This document shows, piece after piece, positions 11,216 to 37,300 of a stretch of 64,000 nucleotides of DNA. Position numbers and translations under genes: made by a program. Origin of the DNA: Strigops habroptila (lineage: Eukaryota > Chordata > Aves > Psittaciformes > Psittacidae). The notes below the pieces were generated by a model. The model did no database searches. It was not told where the DNA came from and saw nothing but the letters and a program-made list of their open reading frames with translations. The first letter of the stretch is position 1; each line of letters starts with the position of its first letter. The stretch is taken from contig NC_044278.2 in the NCBI RefSeq assembly GCF_004027225.2, positions 9,936,001 through 10,000,000 of the forward strand. Reading direction: 5' to 3'.

Positions 11216-14200
11216 TGCCTCCTCATGGTGCTTGGGAGCTGCCCAGGGCCCTGGCTGGTGTGGGCTGCTGGACTGAGACAAGACAGAGATCGGGCCCAAG
11301 GTGGGCACCTCTCTCCAGAGGCAGCAAAAGAGGTGCTAGGCAGGGAGACCTCACAGGACATGCAAAACCCATGGGGATCTTGAGTTTTGGGTGAGCACAC
11401 ACCCACCCACCTCTACTGTACTTGCATACAAGGGCCAGAACAGGCAGCGTGCCCTGAGATGATGTGTGCCTGGCATCTTACTGTCCACTCCTGGGCTTCT
11501 TTTCTCCTGACACTATCTCACCAATAGACACTGCCTCCTAGCACTGCAAAAAGGAGCACAGCGTGGTGGGGCAGAGGGTTACGCACGGGGCTGAGAAATG
11601 AGGTGGAAAAAGACAGCTAGAAAAAGCTTGCTGAGCCTGCCACGAGGTCAGTGTTTCTGAGAGTGACTTGTCGTTTAAACCCTGGACCTCTTTGGAGATG
11701 CCCTGGGGATGCAGACAGAGAACGTGGCACTGGAGTGCAGAGCAGTGCAGCTGAAAATACAAACTGCACAAGCTTCCTTAGTAAATCTGAAATCTAAAGG
11801 AAATAACAAAGAGTGCATCAAACCTCAGAACCACTCAACTTTGCTTTAGAAATTGAAGGTACATTTTTTCATAAATGTGGATGCTTTTTACCTGCTGTAG
11901 ATGATATTTAAGCCCCACTTTTCACCTTTTTTTCTAAGCAAGAAATTAGATTATTGTGATGATTAGAACTGTGAAGACATTCAAGACTTAGGATGGCTGG
12001 TTTTTAATGAGAGATAGATGACATCAAAGCTGACACCTCTGTATTTAACTCATGAGGTCTGGTCACACTGCTACTGCTGATTCCCTATTCCCTATTCCCT
12101 AGAGATGTCATCCCCCTTCATCTCCTGAGGGCCTCATGGAAGAGGACTTCCACAGTGGGCACCTTGACAAGTAAGTTCTGCAGGCTGCCCATGCTTTTAG
12201 TATCACAGGATCCTAAAGACAGGGTCCTCTGAATAAATAGTGTAACTTGTCTTGCACTTCTAGGTTCACTAGGCAACTGAGAGAGGTGTAGAGGGTTCCC
12301 CAGAGCCCCAGGGTCAGGCCTGGCAGCACATGTGCAGCTTCTTATGGGGACCAGTGCCCAGTGCCCCCAGACTATCCAGCTCTCTAGATGTTTCCATCTC
12401 ACTTACCTCTCTGCTGGTGAAGAGCCAAGGATGCACGCAGGCTCGCTGGATGGCGACTGCTGTCACTGCAGAGCTGTTGATCCAGGCACCAAAACTGCAA
12501 GCAGCTGGCATCAAAACAGGACCAGGCAGGCTCTTTGGCTATTTGTTCATCCAAATCACAGCCATCCTCTACCTCACCATGTCTAGTTCTACATCTGTCA
12601 TGCTGCAGCTCATCTCCCCTCCTTTCTAACTTCCTGATGCACTTCTGGCTGGCCACAGAGAATGAACTTTGCTACCCAAAGCTGATAAGCTAAACCCCAT
12701 TCTGTGAAAACAAACGTAATCATTAAAGAAGCAACACCCAGATGTCCTTGCAATGGAGGAGACCTGCCCAGGGTCATAGTGCCGACCACTTGCTTGTCTT
12801 TGCTCCCATGCTAACTCGGCCACCCCCGGGACTAACAAGGGAAAATTAAAACATCTCCCTCTCCAAAATACTGCTAAACAGGAGGTAGAAGTGAAATACG
12901 GGAAGTGAGGACAAAGCTGATTTAACTTTGGCAGTGCAAAGGCTCAGGGTCCTGTCAGTCCCATGGGCTTGGGTGCTTTGGGACTGAGCTCCTGCCAGCC
13001 GTGCACTGCTGGCTTGTGGCAGGGACCCAAATAGAATCAAGCTCTGAGGAGGTGTCAGTGACCGTGGCAGGCAAAGGTACGTTTGCCGCAAGTATCAGTC
13101 CCTGTCATTTAAAGCTACAGGAGGCACGGTGCTAAGAAAGCGTGAAGGCTGATTTAGCAGGACATCTGTGACCTAGCATTGCTGAATGTAGTTGGGAAGG
13201 GATCTGCCCTTCTGCAGAGCCCATCTGGCACTCTGTTGCTTCAAGTCCTATTTCTACATTGCCAGTCTCAGCACACCTGGAGAAGATACAGGTCATGGGA
13301 ACACTCCTAACCCTAACAGTAGTCCTTTCTCAGGAGCAGCTGCCTTGAGAAGAAAGTGCTGTGCCTGTAGGATCCCTTTCTCTGCAGCCCTTGCCCAACT
13401 CCTCCGCCTGCTGGTGGCTGCTGCTGCTGCTGTTTGACTTTCTCACTCCCTGCCTTCCTTGTTCTGCCAACACTGCCTCCTCATTCACGGAATGACATGC
13501 CGAGGGATACATGTTGCTGCTGCTCATAAATCCTTGGAGAGTACTATAGCACCCGAACCACTGATCTCACCATGCTCCTTTTTAGTGCTTCTCTTTTTTA
13601 ACCAGACCCACCCTTTCTCATTTCCTAGTTGCTGGGATCTTTGTTCTCACAGCTTTTTGTGTCTCTTCAGTTCCGTTGAGGCTCTGGTGCTGATAAAGGC
13701 TTGCAGATATACCAGGGAGAGGGGGAGGTGTCCTTCTCCCTTTGCAAAAGGAGTCTCTGGCAGCCTCTGTAGGAACTTTCCCCTCCCCTGCGTCCCTCAC
13801 CCCTCACACACGTGCACACACCTGCCTGAGCCTGGCTTTACCGTGTGTGCCAGAAGAGGAGGACATGGTGGCACTTGGCCCATGAGCCTGTGAGCCCCAG
13901 AGCATCCCTCACCCAGCCAGCTTCACTCACCTCACTGGGTCCCGGTGCATCAGCGCGTGAACTCCATCTCCCCATGCCCAGATGGGCTCACACCTCTGCC
14001 CCTCACTGTCTCTTGGAGGCTCAGCTCGTGGTGAAGATCAGCGCAACCCCTGGCATTTCCTCACTGCTGAGTCGACAGCAGGTAAGACCAGATTACTGGG
14101 GTGTGTGTTGGAGGCTACACCCTGATGCTGCAGATCCCAACATGCCTGCCGCCCCGCAGTGCTGACTCCAGAAAGCAGGAGCAAGGACCCAACAGATCAA

Positions 14201-15431
14201 GAGATGCAGGTTGCTGGGAAGTCAAGGAGAGAGGTGGAAAGCGTGCTACAACAGAGGGGCTGCTCAGGTTTGAAAGATGACTGATAAACCCTAGTACTCT
14301 TCATACCTCTTTGTGCAGGGAAATGTAGAAGAGCACAGCAAAGGGGCGCCGTGGTGGAAGAACCACAGCAGGGCAGGAGCAGCCACGCTTCACTTTCTGA
14401 ATGATTCAGACAGGAAAAGCAGAAACTTCCGGGCTGTGTGAGGAGTTTCACCTTCCAGGGTGGTGGGGGCAGGTGGCACTTCCCAGGCCTGCTAGGGGAT
14501 GGCAGGCTTTTCTTCCAGGACATTCTGGTCCCACATTTTCCTGGACTCCCAGGAGCTCTTAGGAAAAGCCTACCCACTGAGAAGAGGGGCAGCCCCCTCA
14601 TCATGCCTGCTTAGGAAAAGGGCAAGGACTGAACCTCTTGCCATGGGGAAGAAAATGAGGGGGCTGAAGAAAGACCTGCCAGAGAAAGAGTTAAGAGAGC
14701 CAAGGAGCAGCTGGGCTGTGTTTGTTTGCTGTAGCTATGTGGGCTGCAGGGTAGAAAAGAAGAATCTCCAGCCTGGAGGAGGCAGATGAGGGACGGTCCT
14801 CAAGGACAGTGGCTGGGGATGAGGGAGGCTGCAGGCCTTCCCCTCTTTGCTCCCATGAGCTGTCACTGCAGGGAAACTCTCCGTCTCTCCAAAGGACTTG
14901 GTGACAAAGCGATGATGAGCTGGTGGGTCTAGCAACCAGCTTGATGCTGCCAGGTTTTTCTTGTGCGGAAGGCTCTGTCTGCTGTTGGCTGGGTCTCTGG
15001 CTGCTTCCTGCTGATGAAGTGACTTGGTTGTGGATGAAGACAACCAGATCATCTGCTGACAGGACAGCAGAGACCAGAGCTCTGACACTGAAGCTGTCCC
15101 CAGCCATGTGAGCTCCTTCTGACAGATGCCTGCCCCAGACCCCTAGTTCAGAGCTCTCCCACAGTGCTGCCTGAGCTGTAGGTAGAGAACAGCACCAGCG
15201 TGGAGGTTCTCCAGGGCCAACCTGTCAGGCTTCTGCGGGCTACCAGGTCTTTGATGCTGGCAGTGCACACCAAGGCAGCCCACGGTCATTGCCCAGGGCA
15301 GGGGCTACCCATGTGTTGCAGTGCTGGGCTGGAGCTGCTGTGAGAGCGACTATTGGGCAGAGGGAGATCGCAAGAGGGGATTCAGGTGGCTCCTGCACTG
15401 TGGATGAAGGTGGAGTTTTGCCAGGGACAGG
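11216..15431. other. Upstream flank of the WNT gene; no gene seen
   Basis: Open frames here are short, overlap on both strands and match no family I know. A short tandem run of attcccta lies near 12082-12101. The promoter and any 5' UTR exon of the WNT gene probably lie in this stretch, but I see no TATA box or CpG island that would place them. Confidence 0.5.
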
Positions 15432-18400
15432 ATGGAGATGGTGTGGCTGTATGTGGTGCTGATCCTGGTGCAGCATGTCCTTGCTGTGGCCTGGCTGTAA
15501 GTATGCTTTGTACTTGTACTGCCTGGATTGGAACGTCACCTGGGGAGGTGCTGTCTCCCAAGAAAACAGGCAGATCTGTGAGACAGGGTGGAAGAAGGAA
15601 CCAGGCAGCCCAAATGCAGCATGTTAAGAGGGGTATCTCTGTGAGCATGAGGGGAGACAGTGGAGCCGGGGAGGCACAGACCAGTATGAGGAGCAGGAAT
15701 GTCCAATTTGGTACAGACAAGAGGCAGCACATCCCCTTCCCTGCCCCATTTCTGCTGTAAAATGAGGCTACAGAGAGCTAGTCCCACACAGACACGGCTC
15801 TGGCCTGCTCTCATCTGCGACTGAATCTCTCCGCTGCCCCACAGGTACCTGGCCAAGCAGACTTCCCTGCGGGTGCTCCTCTGGGACCCCAGGGGCTGTG
15901 AGGGCCTGATGGGGCTAGTAGAAGAGCAGGTCCGTGTTTGCCAGCGGGAGGTGGAAGCCATGGATGCGGTGAGGCGAGGCGCGGAGCTGGCTGTTGAGGA
16001 GTGCCAGCACCAGTTCCACTCCCGGCGGTGGAACTGCTCCACGCTGCAGGGGCTGAAGGTCTTCGGCAAGGTCGCCATCCAAGGTCTGATGGGGAGGCAG
16101 CACAGGGTGTCCCTTCAGTATGTCCATGGGGTCCCCTTGACACATCAGCTCCTTTCCTGGGCTAGCGTGCCCAGAGTGGCCAGTGTCTTCCTCCACATGC
16201 TACCACAGCTGTCAACACACAGCAAATGGAACCAAATGCATATGTTATTACAAATATTAGTATTCTGGCTAAACTGCTTCCTCATTTGGCCAGATTTGGC
16301 TTTTTGGTCCCATCTGGACTATTGCGGGTACCAGCTGTGCAGACTGGAAGATCTTCTCCCTGACCAACCCAGCCCTTTGGAGCAGCAGCTCAAATCAAAC
16401 CTTTTGCTCTGCAGCTGCAGTCCATTTTTGTTGCAGGCCAGGAAAAAAGGATCTGCCTACGACCCCAAAACAGCACTGAACAGATTTTGCATGTGTTTGG
16501 GTGCGAAGAGCCATGCAAGGAGCTATGTGCAAGAGTCTCTCTGACTCCTAGACACAAGGCAGCAGGGTCCTCCCTTACAAACCCCTCTGTGTGGGAGACT
16601 CAGCCCGTGGCATCCCCCACCACGGCTCCCCTTTCACTTCTCCTGGTGGCTGCTGAGTTCTCTCCCACAATGAGACACCTGGCCTGGGAATTGGGGGTGC
16701 CAAAGGCACAGGTCCTGAAGGACCTCACAGAGCCATCTCCCTTAGTGGTCCAAAGCCTTAGGAACAGCATCACCGGGTGAGCATCATTACAGAGATTTCT
16801 CCTGAGCAGTCTCCATCAGAATGCATCTTTCCTTCATGCAATCACAACCTCTCTTCCCCTGCACCGTGTCCCATCAGTGCCTTCCCCCTCTGAAGACTGG
16901 TGGCATCTCTCTCCCCACTGCAGGCACGCGGGAGTCTCCTTTCATCCACGCCATCGCTGCGGCCGGCGTTGCCTTTGCTGTCACTCCTGCCTGCAGCCGC
17001 GGGGAGCTAGAGAAGTGTGGCTGTGACCGCAAGGTCCAAGGAGTCAGCCCCAAAGGTGAAGGAGGAGGCTGGTGACAGGGAGGGGGTGGCAGAGGAGAAG
17101 GTCCATGTAGGAGACCCTCACCAGGGGAGGAGTCACCTCCCTTCTCCAGAGCCGCCAGCCATTTGGGAGCTCCTCCCAGGGCTGCTGCTTCTTCTTTGTC
17201 TCATGGCTGCTTTCCCTTTGCAGGATTCCAATGGTCAGGCTGCTCTGATAACCTGTCTTATGGGATTACCTTCTCTCAAGCCTTTGTAGACAACCCTGAG
17301 AGGAGCCGCGGCATCTCCTCCAGCCGAGCGCTCATTAACCTGCACAACAATGAGGCTGGGAGGAAGGTAAGGGCAGGAACAAGGGCTGGGAATCAAGCCT
17401 GGCTTCAGAGGCTTCTCCCTGGGTAGGTGAAGCTCGGGCCAGCCCCCTTACCCTGGGGAGCAGTGTGGGACAGCCATGGGTCCCCAGAGCAGGTCTGTGT
17501 CCTGCTGCCTTTTCCCAGCCCAGCACTGCGTTGCTCACACTGAGCTGGCTCCTCGCCTGTGTGTCTGGGGGTCCCAGCCTCCCTAACCCGCCCCTGCGCA
17601 AACTCTCCTTTCCCTCACAGACCTCAGCTGTGATTTACCTGCCTTGGCCTTTTTTGCAAAGGAAATTAGTTTCTCCATCCTGCTCTGAAGGGCTTCCCTG
17701 CTCCTTCAGTCTCTCCTGAATAAAACCACCATCTTCTGCAGGGGACACTGTTAGATCTGGTCCCCTGAATGTCCTCTGGCTCTGGGCAGATCTGTTCCCC
17801 TCCCCACAACCCCATGGGTCACAGCAGGTCCCCATCTCTTCCTCTGCATCAGGGGTTTCTTTTGCATACCTAAGTCATCCTGTTCCTATAAGGGGAGCCC
17901 CTTCACTTTCATACTGGCCTGGCTTAAAAAAACTTTTTTATTCCCTTGGCTTGCCTTGCCATGATCCTTCCCTTCCCTTCCCTTCCCTTCCCTTCCCTTC
18001 CCTTCCCTTCCCTTCCCTTCCCTTCCCTTCCCTTCCCTTCCCACACCATGGAGGTATGTGGATACAGTGGCTGCTGCACCCGCAGCTGTGGGAGCTATGG
18101 GTCAGGGTGTCCCGGGTCTGGCTGGCCGCTGCCTCCTGCTCCCCAGGCTCTCCTGGCCCACATGAAGGTGGAGTGCAAGTGCCATGGTGTGTCAGGCTCC
18201 TGCGAGGTGCGCACATGCTGGAAGGTAATGTCTCCCTTCCGCAAGGTGGGCAATGTCCTCAAGGAAAAGTTCGAGGGGGCGACGGAGGATTACCCCAAGC
18301 AAGTCGGTTCCCGCAAGCTCCTGGTGCCCAAGAGCTCTCACTTCAAGCTCTACACAGCTCACGACCTGGTCTACCTGTTGGCCAGCCCAGACTTCTGCGA

Positions 18401-18614
18401 CCGGGACCCCCTGCACGGGGTCTTTGGCACCTCAGGCCGCCAGTGCAACCGGACCTCAGCGGCCATGGATGGCTGCGAGCTCCTGTGCTGCGGCAGGGGC
18501 TTCCGCACAGCCCAGGCTGAGGTGGTGGAGCGCTGCAGCTGTGAGTTCCGCTGGTGCTGCGCCGTCAAGTGCAAGCAGTGCCGGCACCTCGTGGAGGTGC
18601 ACCGCTGCCGCTGA
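15432..18614 (+). CDS. WNT4B: WNT4-class secreted signalling protein (WNT4B-like), five exons
   Basis: Coding exons: 15432-15496, 15845-16083, 16924-17055, 17224-17366 and 18147-18614. They total 1047 nt with matching phases, giving 348 aa; human WNT4 has 351. Every intron is GT-AG. Residues 1-21 form a signal peptide followed by the WNT4-like WLYLAK. Other family marks are [42 protein letters not shown] with the palmitoleoylated serine at about residue 209, and [10 protein letters not shown]; the protein ends VEVHRCR. I count 24 cysteines, the Wnt number, and two glycosylation sites (NCS, NRT). It would be lipid-modified by Porcupine and signal through Frizzled. It is clearly closest to WNT4, yet differs at many positions where WNT4 is strongly conserved between birds and mammals, and it lies between LPAR5 and ACRBP instead of next to CDC42. 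I therefore read it as a WNT4 paralogue (WNT4B). The exon 2 donor (G|GTCTGA) is weak. The paralogue assignment is inference. Confidence 0.9.
17966..18042 (+). repeat. (TTCCC)n microsatellite in WNT4B intron 4
   Basis: About 15 uninterrupted copies of the pentamer ttccc, ending about 105 bases before the exon 5 acceptor at 18146. It is a pure pyrimidine tract on the sense strand and is likely to vary in length. Confidence 0.95.
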
Positions 18615-18872
18615 GGGACAGCCTGCGGGGCCACGGGGAGAGGACAGCCTGGGGAGGGACATGGGAGAGCAGGAGAAGGTGTGGGGAGACACACAGCCTG
18701 GGGGCGAGTGGAGGAGATGTGGGGTTCTGCTGCCCTGCCAGAGAGGAGCCCCCGGCTCCAGGGGTGCCGCCAGCTCCTCTGTGCTCCTCGCATGGCACCC
18801 CCTCGCCAGCCTTGCTGGCTGTTTTGTTGGTTGAATTGTTTTTCCAGATGGAGGGTTGGAGAACACAGGCCA

Positions 18873-18899
18873 AATAAACCCTTCGACTTTAGAAATAAA
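18873..18899 (+). terminator. WNT4B: Candidate poly(A) signals of WNT4B
   Basis: Two AATAAA hexamers, at 18873-18878 and 18894-18899, lie about 260-285 bases after the stop codon. They give a short 3' UTR that ends well before the convergent ACRBP coding end at 19610. Confidence 0.6.
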
Positions 18900-19609
18900 A
18901 ATGGAAAGCCAAAGGCGTATGTCAGCTCCTTCCTGATGCTGCATTTGGGACCTGAGAGTACCTGGCTCTGCTCCTTCCCATGGGCTGGCAGGAGAAAAGG
19001 CCATGGTGGAGTCCTCATGCTCAGGGGGATACCTGGGCTACGGCAAGTGAGAAACACCATGGTGCAGAGCAAGGGGCCATGGGGACCCACCTCGGACATC
19101 AGAGGGGTCACTGAGGGATGTAATAGATCAGTGGCATCAGAGAGAAGGGAGCAACTTAGGTTTGTGGGAACAATGGGCTCTTTATACGGTAAGACTCATC
19201 CTTGAGAGATGACTAACTGGTATAGGCCTGCAGGGGGAGGGAGGCAAGAGGTGGGTGGGATGTCAGACAAGGATGCTTGGGCTAGAGACTCTAAATCCAG
19301 GTTCCCAAGGCTGAGGATACCTTCTCCAATGCTCAGCTGCTCCTTTGGCCGAAGAAAAATGTTTTCAGGAGGAGTTCCAGCGGGTGACACAGTGAAATGC
19401 TGTTGAGTGCGGCTCCCCTCATGGTGTGCTGCTGCCACTGGCGCAGAGCAGATGCTCAGAGGGTGAGATCTGGCCATGATGAGCTGCCATAACCAGCAAG
19501 GGGTCTGGGAAGAGCTGTCCAAGTCTATCCAGGTACTATGTCCCACCACAGCCCCAGAGAGCTTGATATGGAGCCCTGCGCTTCCTGCACATGTCCCCGC
19601 TACCATGCA

Positions 19610-34304
<14,695 letters not shown>

Positions 34305-34319
34305 GTCTGCCCCAGGCAT

Positions 34320-37300
34320 CAGCACTGGGTTCTCCTTGGTGGCCCGGGGCAACGGCGGAATGAGAAGGGGATGGTGGTGGAATGAGAAGGGGATGACATC
34401 ACAGTGGGGCTGGGGAAGGGCATGTGGAGGGGAGCTGAAACACAAGGCTGAGGGGAGATGGGCATCCCATGAGGAAGGCAAGCCTTTGTCCCACTACGGG
34501 GACAAGGCAAGCAAGAGCTTACCCGTCTGCTCAGGGACACGGTGGTGGCTGGCAGCAACCTGCAACAGCATCTGAGGCCTGGCCAGGCTACTCCTGGGCT
34601 GAGGATCCCCCAAAAGCAGTACCTGTAGGGTACCTTATATCCCAAAGCATTTTGTGCTCTTCTGCAGGAGAAAGGGGACAAACTCTGTTCCACCTGCAGG
34701 GGATTGAGACGCCCCCCCCTCCCCCCATGCCTCCCCAGGTCCCAGCACCGGCTTGCTTCAGGATGCAGTTGGAAGCTGGCTTGATCTCTCCTGGGCAGCC
34801 GTGCCACTTTCCGAACCCCCAGCGAGTCATGGGAGCACCAGCGGGTCTCCCTTTGCCTCCTGCACGGGTGCCCCGAGCACTGCTCTCTGCATGGTAAAGC
34901 TTTCTCAGGCAAAAGTGGGAATGGTGCCAGCAAAAGACGCTTTGGAACCACCAGTGCGGAGGTGCCCAGAACCCCACAGGGCTGATTTTGAGGGACACCT
35001 ACACCCATGTGCCCACACTGGTTCTTACTGCAGAGACTGAAGCGTGGGGCACAGACACAGCGACCCACATGTGCACGCTGTTGATTGCCACCAACGCATC
35101 ACTTCCCATGGCTGGGCATTTTCTGATGTGAGAGGGAAAGGCACGACCATGACCACCACAGGCAAGCAGCTGTCAGGGTGGTTGGAAAGAAAATGCTTGG
35201 CACAGCAGCTACAAGAAGTGCAGCCGTAAGCAAAATGCAGGGCAGCACAGTGGCTTTGTGCAGCCGCTGCATCACCCCACAGCCTCAGCTTGGCTGTGAA
35301 ATGACACCCTTACAGAACCAAAGAGGAGCTGCTAGCAACATGGAGAGAGTTTTCACCAGTGTAGCAGGCTGCTGCTGCTGAAGTTGTTTCTATCATAAAT
35401 CCCAGGAGATTCGAGCAGTATGCAATGTATACTGCAATACATACAATGGCTGCAGAGTGCTGCAGGTGCCCTGGCTGTAATTGCAAGGCTGACACATCAC
35501 CTGCCAGTCCCCTGAGTGGCCATACAGGCTATCATGGTGAAAGCTCGTATCACTCCAGTCCGTTAAAAAGGTGTCCAGCAACAGCATGTGTCTTTGCAAG
35601 AGACAAGCTGTGGTTTGCTGTAAGATGTCTCGTTGGAACATGACGTTTCTGAGAAGGTTGAAGCCTGACCATTTAACAACAGCATTGAATTTTAGGCTTT
35701 TTTTGCAGCTTCTTAGAAAGGCGGTGAGCAGGAGAGATCTTCCAGCTAGCTCCTGCCACTCACATTAAACCAGGCAATGCTGCTGGGGCTTGCAAATTAT
35801 AGCCAGTTTCTAGTCTTCCATTGCTTAGCTTGAGACATATTGCTTATTAGCTGGTATTAGACAACTCCAGGTCCTTCAGCTCCCCAGCTCTGTTAATCCC
35901 CTCTGCTCACCCATGACAACAGAGCCCAGGCTGAGTTCTGTTGTCCTGGCTTGAGCAGCTTCCCACGGTTGCTCAATGCTGACCTAAGTGGCTGATGGAA
36001 ATACATGACCTAGGAAAGCACACTAATGTGGCATGTCACGCAGTGTTATTAATGTCTGGCAGGTGCTGGCTACACAGTCTGTGTTTACATGTGCCAGAAA
36101 GAGATTTATGGCTTATGAAAACAGGAAACAAGAATGAATGGACCAGAGTCCCTGGACATACACTGAGAAGTCAAATACAAGGCAGAAGACGAAGGAGCTG
36201 TCAGAGCTCGATGCTTGGTTGATGTTCTAGTAAGCAATGCCTGTGGGGAGCTACTGTATATTCGGAAAGAAGGCGGTTAGTGATGTGAGGACAGGTTGGC
36301 TACTTAGCACTTCTCATGCACTGTTGCATGCCCTGAATTTGGTTCAGGTTGTCTAAATCCTTCAAGGAACTCTTACAGTCAATGCACCACATGCATTGAG
36401 AAGCTGGTCTGCAGCATGCACCCAGCAGGCTTGGGAGACTGCGAGTGCAGGAAGCACTGCTGTGCTGTGTTTTTCGACCCAGTTTGTTGCTGGCTATGGG
36501 GCGCTTGTGTTTTAAGTCTCCACAAAAAAAGAAATAATTTGTGTGGGAGGAACAGTCCTTTGGACAGGACCCATCAGTACTGCAAGCTGGGGGGGAGTCT
36601 ACTCCCTACCGCTGCATCAAGCAATGAGAGTGTCAGTAATGCACAGCACAGGGGTGATGGTAATTCCAGTATTTTCTGATTCCTAAGGGTTAACTTGGCA
36701 CCTTTAAGTCTCTACCCCTGATGACGCATTAGAAGCTGTGTCATTTTTGCACTGAAGCAGATTTGCAACCTTGTTCTCAGAGCCACCGCAAAATGGAGTT
36801 TCCTGCAGACGGTGTTCCTGAGCTGATGTACACAACTGTAACCCCCAGGCCCACAGCGTACCTGACACCAGCACCAGGGATGTGTAACAGCAGGATAACA
36901 ACTTGCTGGAGTTGCATTTTCCATGTTGCTATCCGGTTGCTGTGTCGCTTCTGAGCTTTGGAAGAGCCTGTCTTGTTTGTGAGGGACCACCCTTTGGCAG
37001 ACAAGCTCCTCTTGCAAGTTAGTCTTGTTCTCTTACTGCGGCTATTTCACAGCATTTTCCACTCTGTGTGTTCCACCACAAACTCCACCACCAGCAGCAA
37101 TGTCTGAAAACTGGACCCCTGTGCACTGGCCTCGCCTGTGTTCACAGCACAGCCCCTACCAGAAGCAATAAAGTCACAAGAAAAAACAGCTTCAGAGTGA
37201 GTGTTCAGCCATCTGCCCACAAATCAAATATCCTGCTGGGGAAACCTCAAGGAGAGGCAGAAGATGGCAATAATGCTAGTCTGAGATGTGGGACAATGAA

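Noticed and set aside
17966-18042. Telomere-like or satellite origin of the ttccc array
   Set aside because: The unit is a pentamer unlike the vertebrate telomere hexamer, and the run is only 77 bases long, an ordinary microsatellite.
17946-18614. 222-codon frame that starts upstream of WNT4B exon 5 and includes it
   Set aside because: The first part translates the (TTCCC)n repeat and intron sequence. The real exon begins at 18147 after a cccag acceptor, which restores the frame from exon 4.
15432-18614. Assignment to WNT11 or WNT16
   Set aside because: The N-terminal [26 protein letters not shown] and the C-terminal residues are WNT4-like; the WNT11 counterparts differ at these sites.
18371-19111. 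246-codon minus-strand frame across WNT4B exon 5
   Set aside because: It is the antisense shadow of the GC-rich WNT4B last exon and has no family features.
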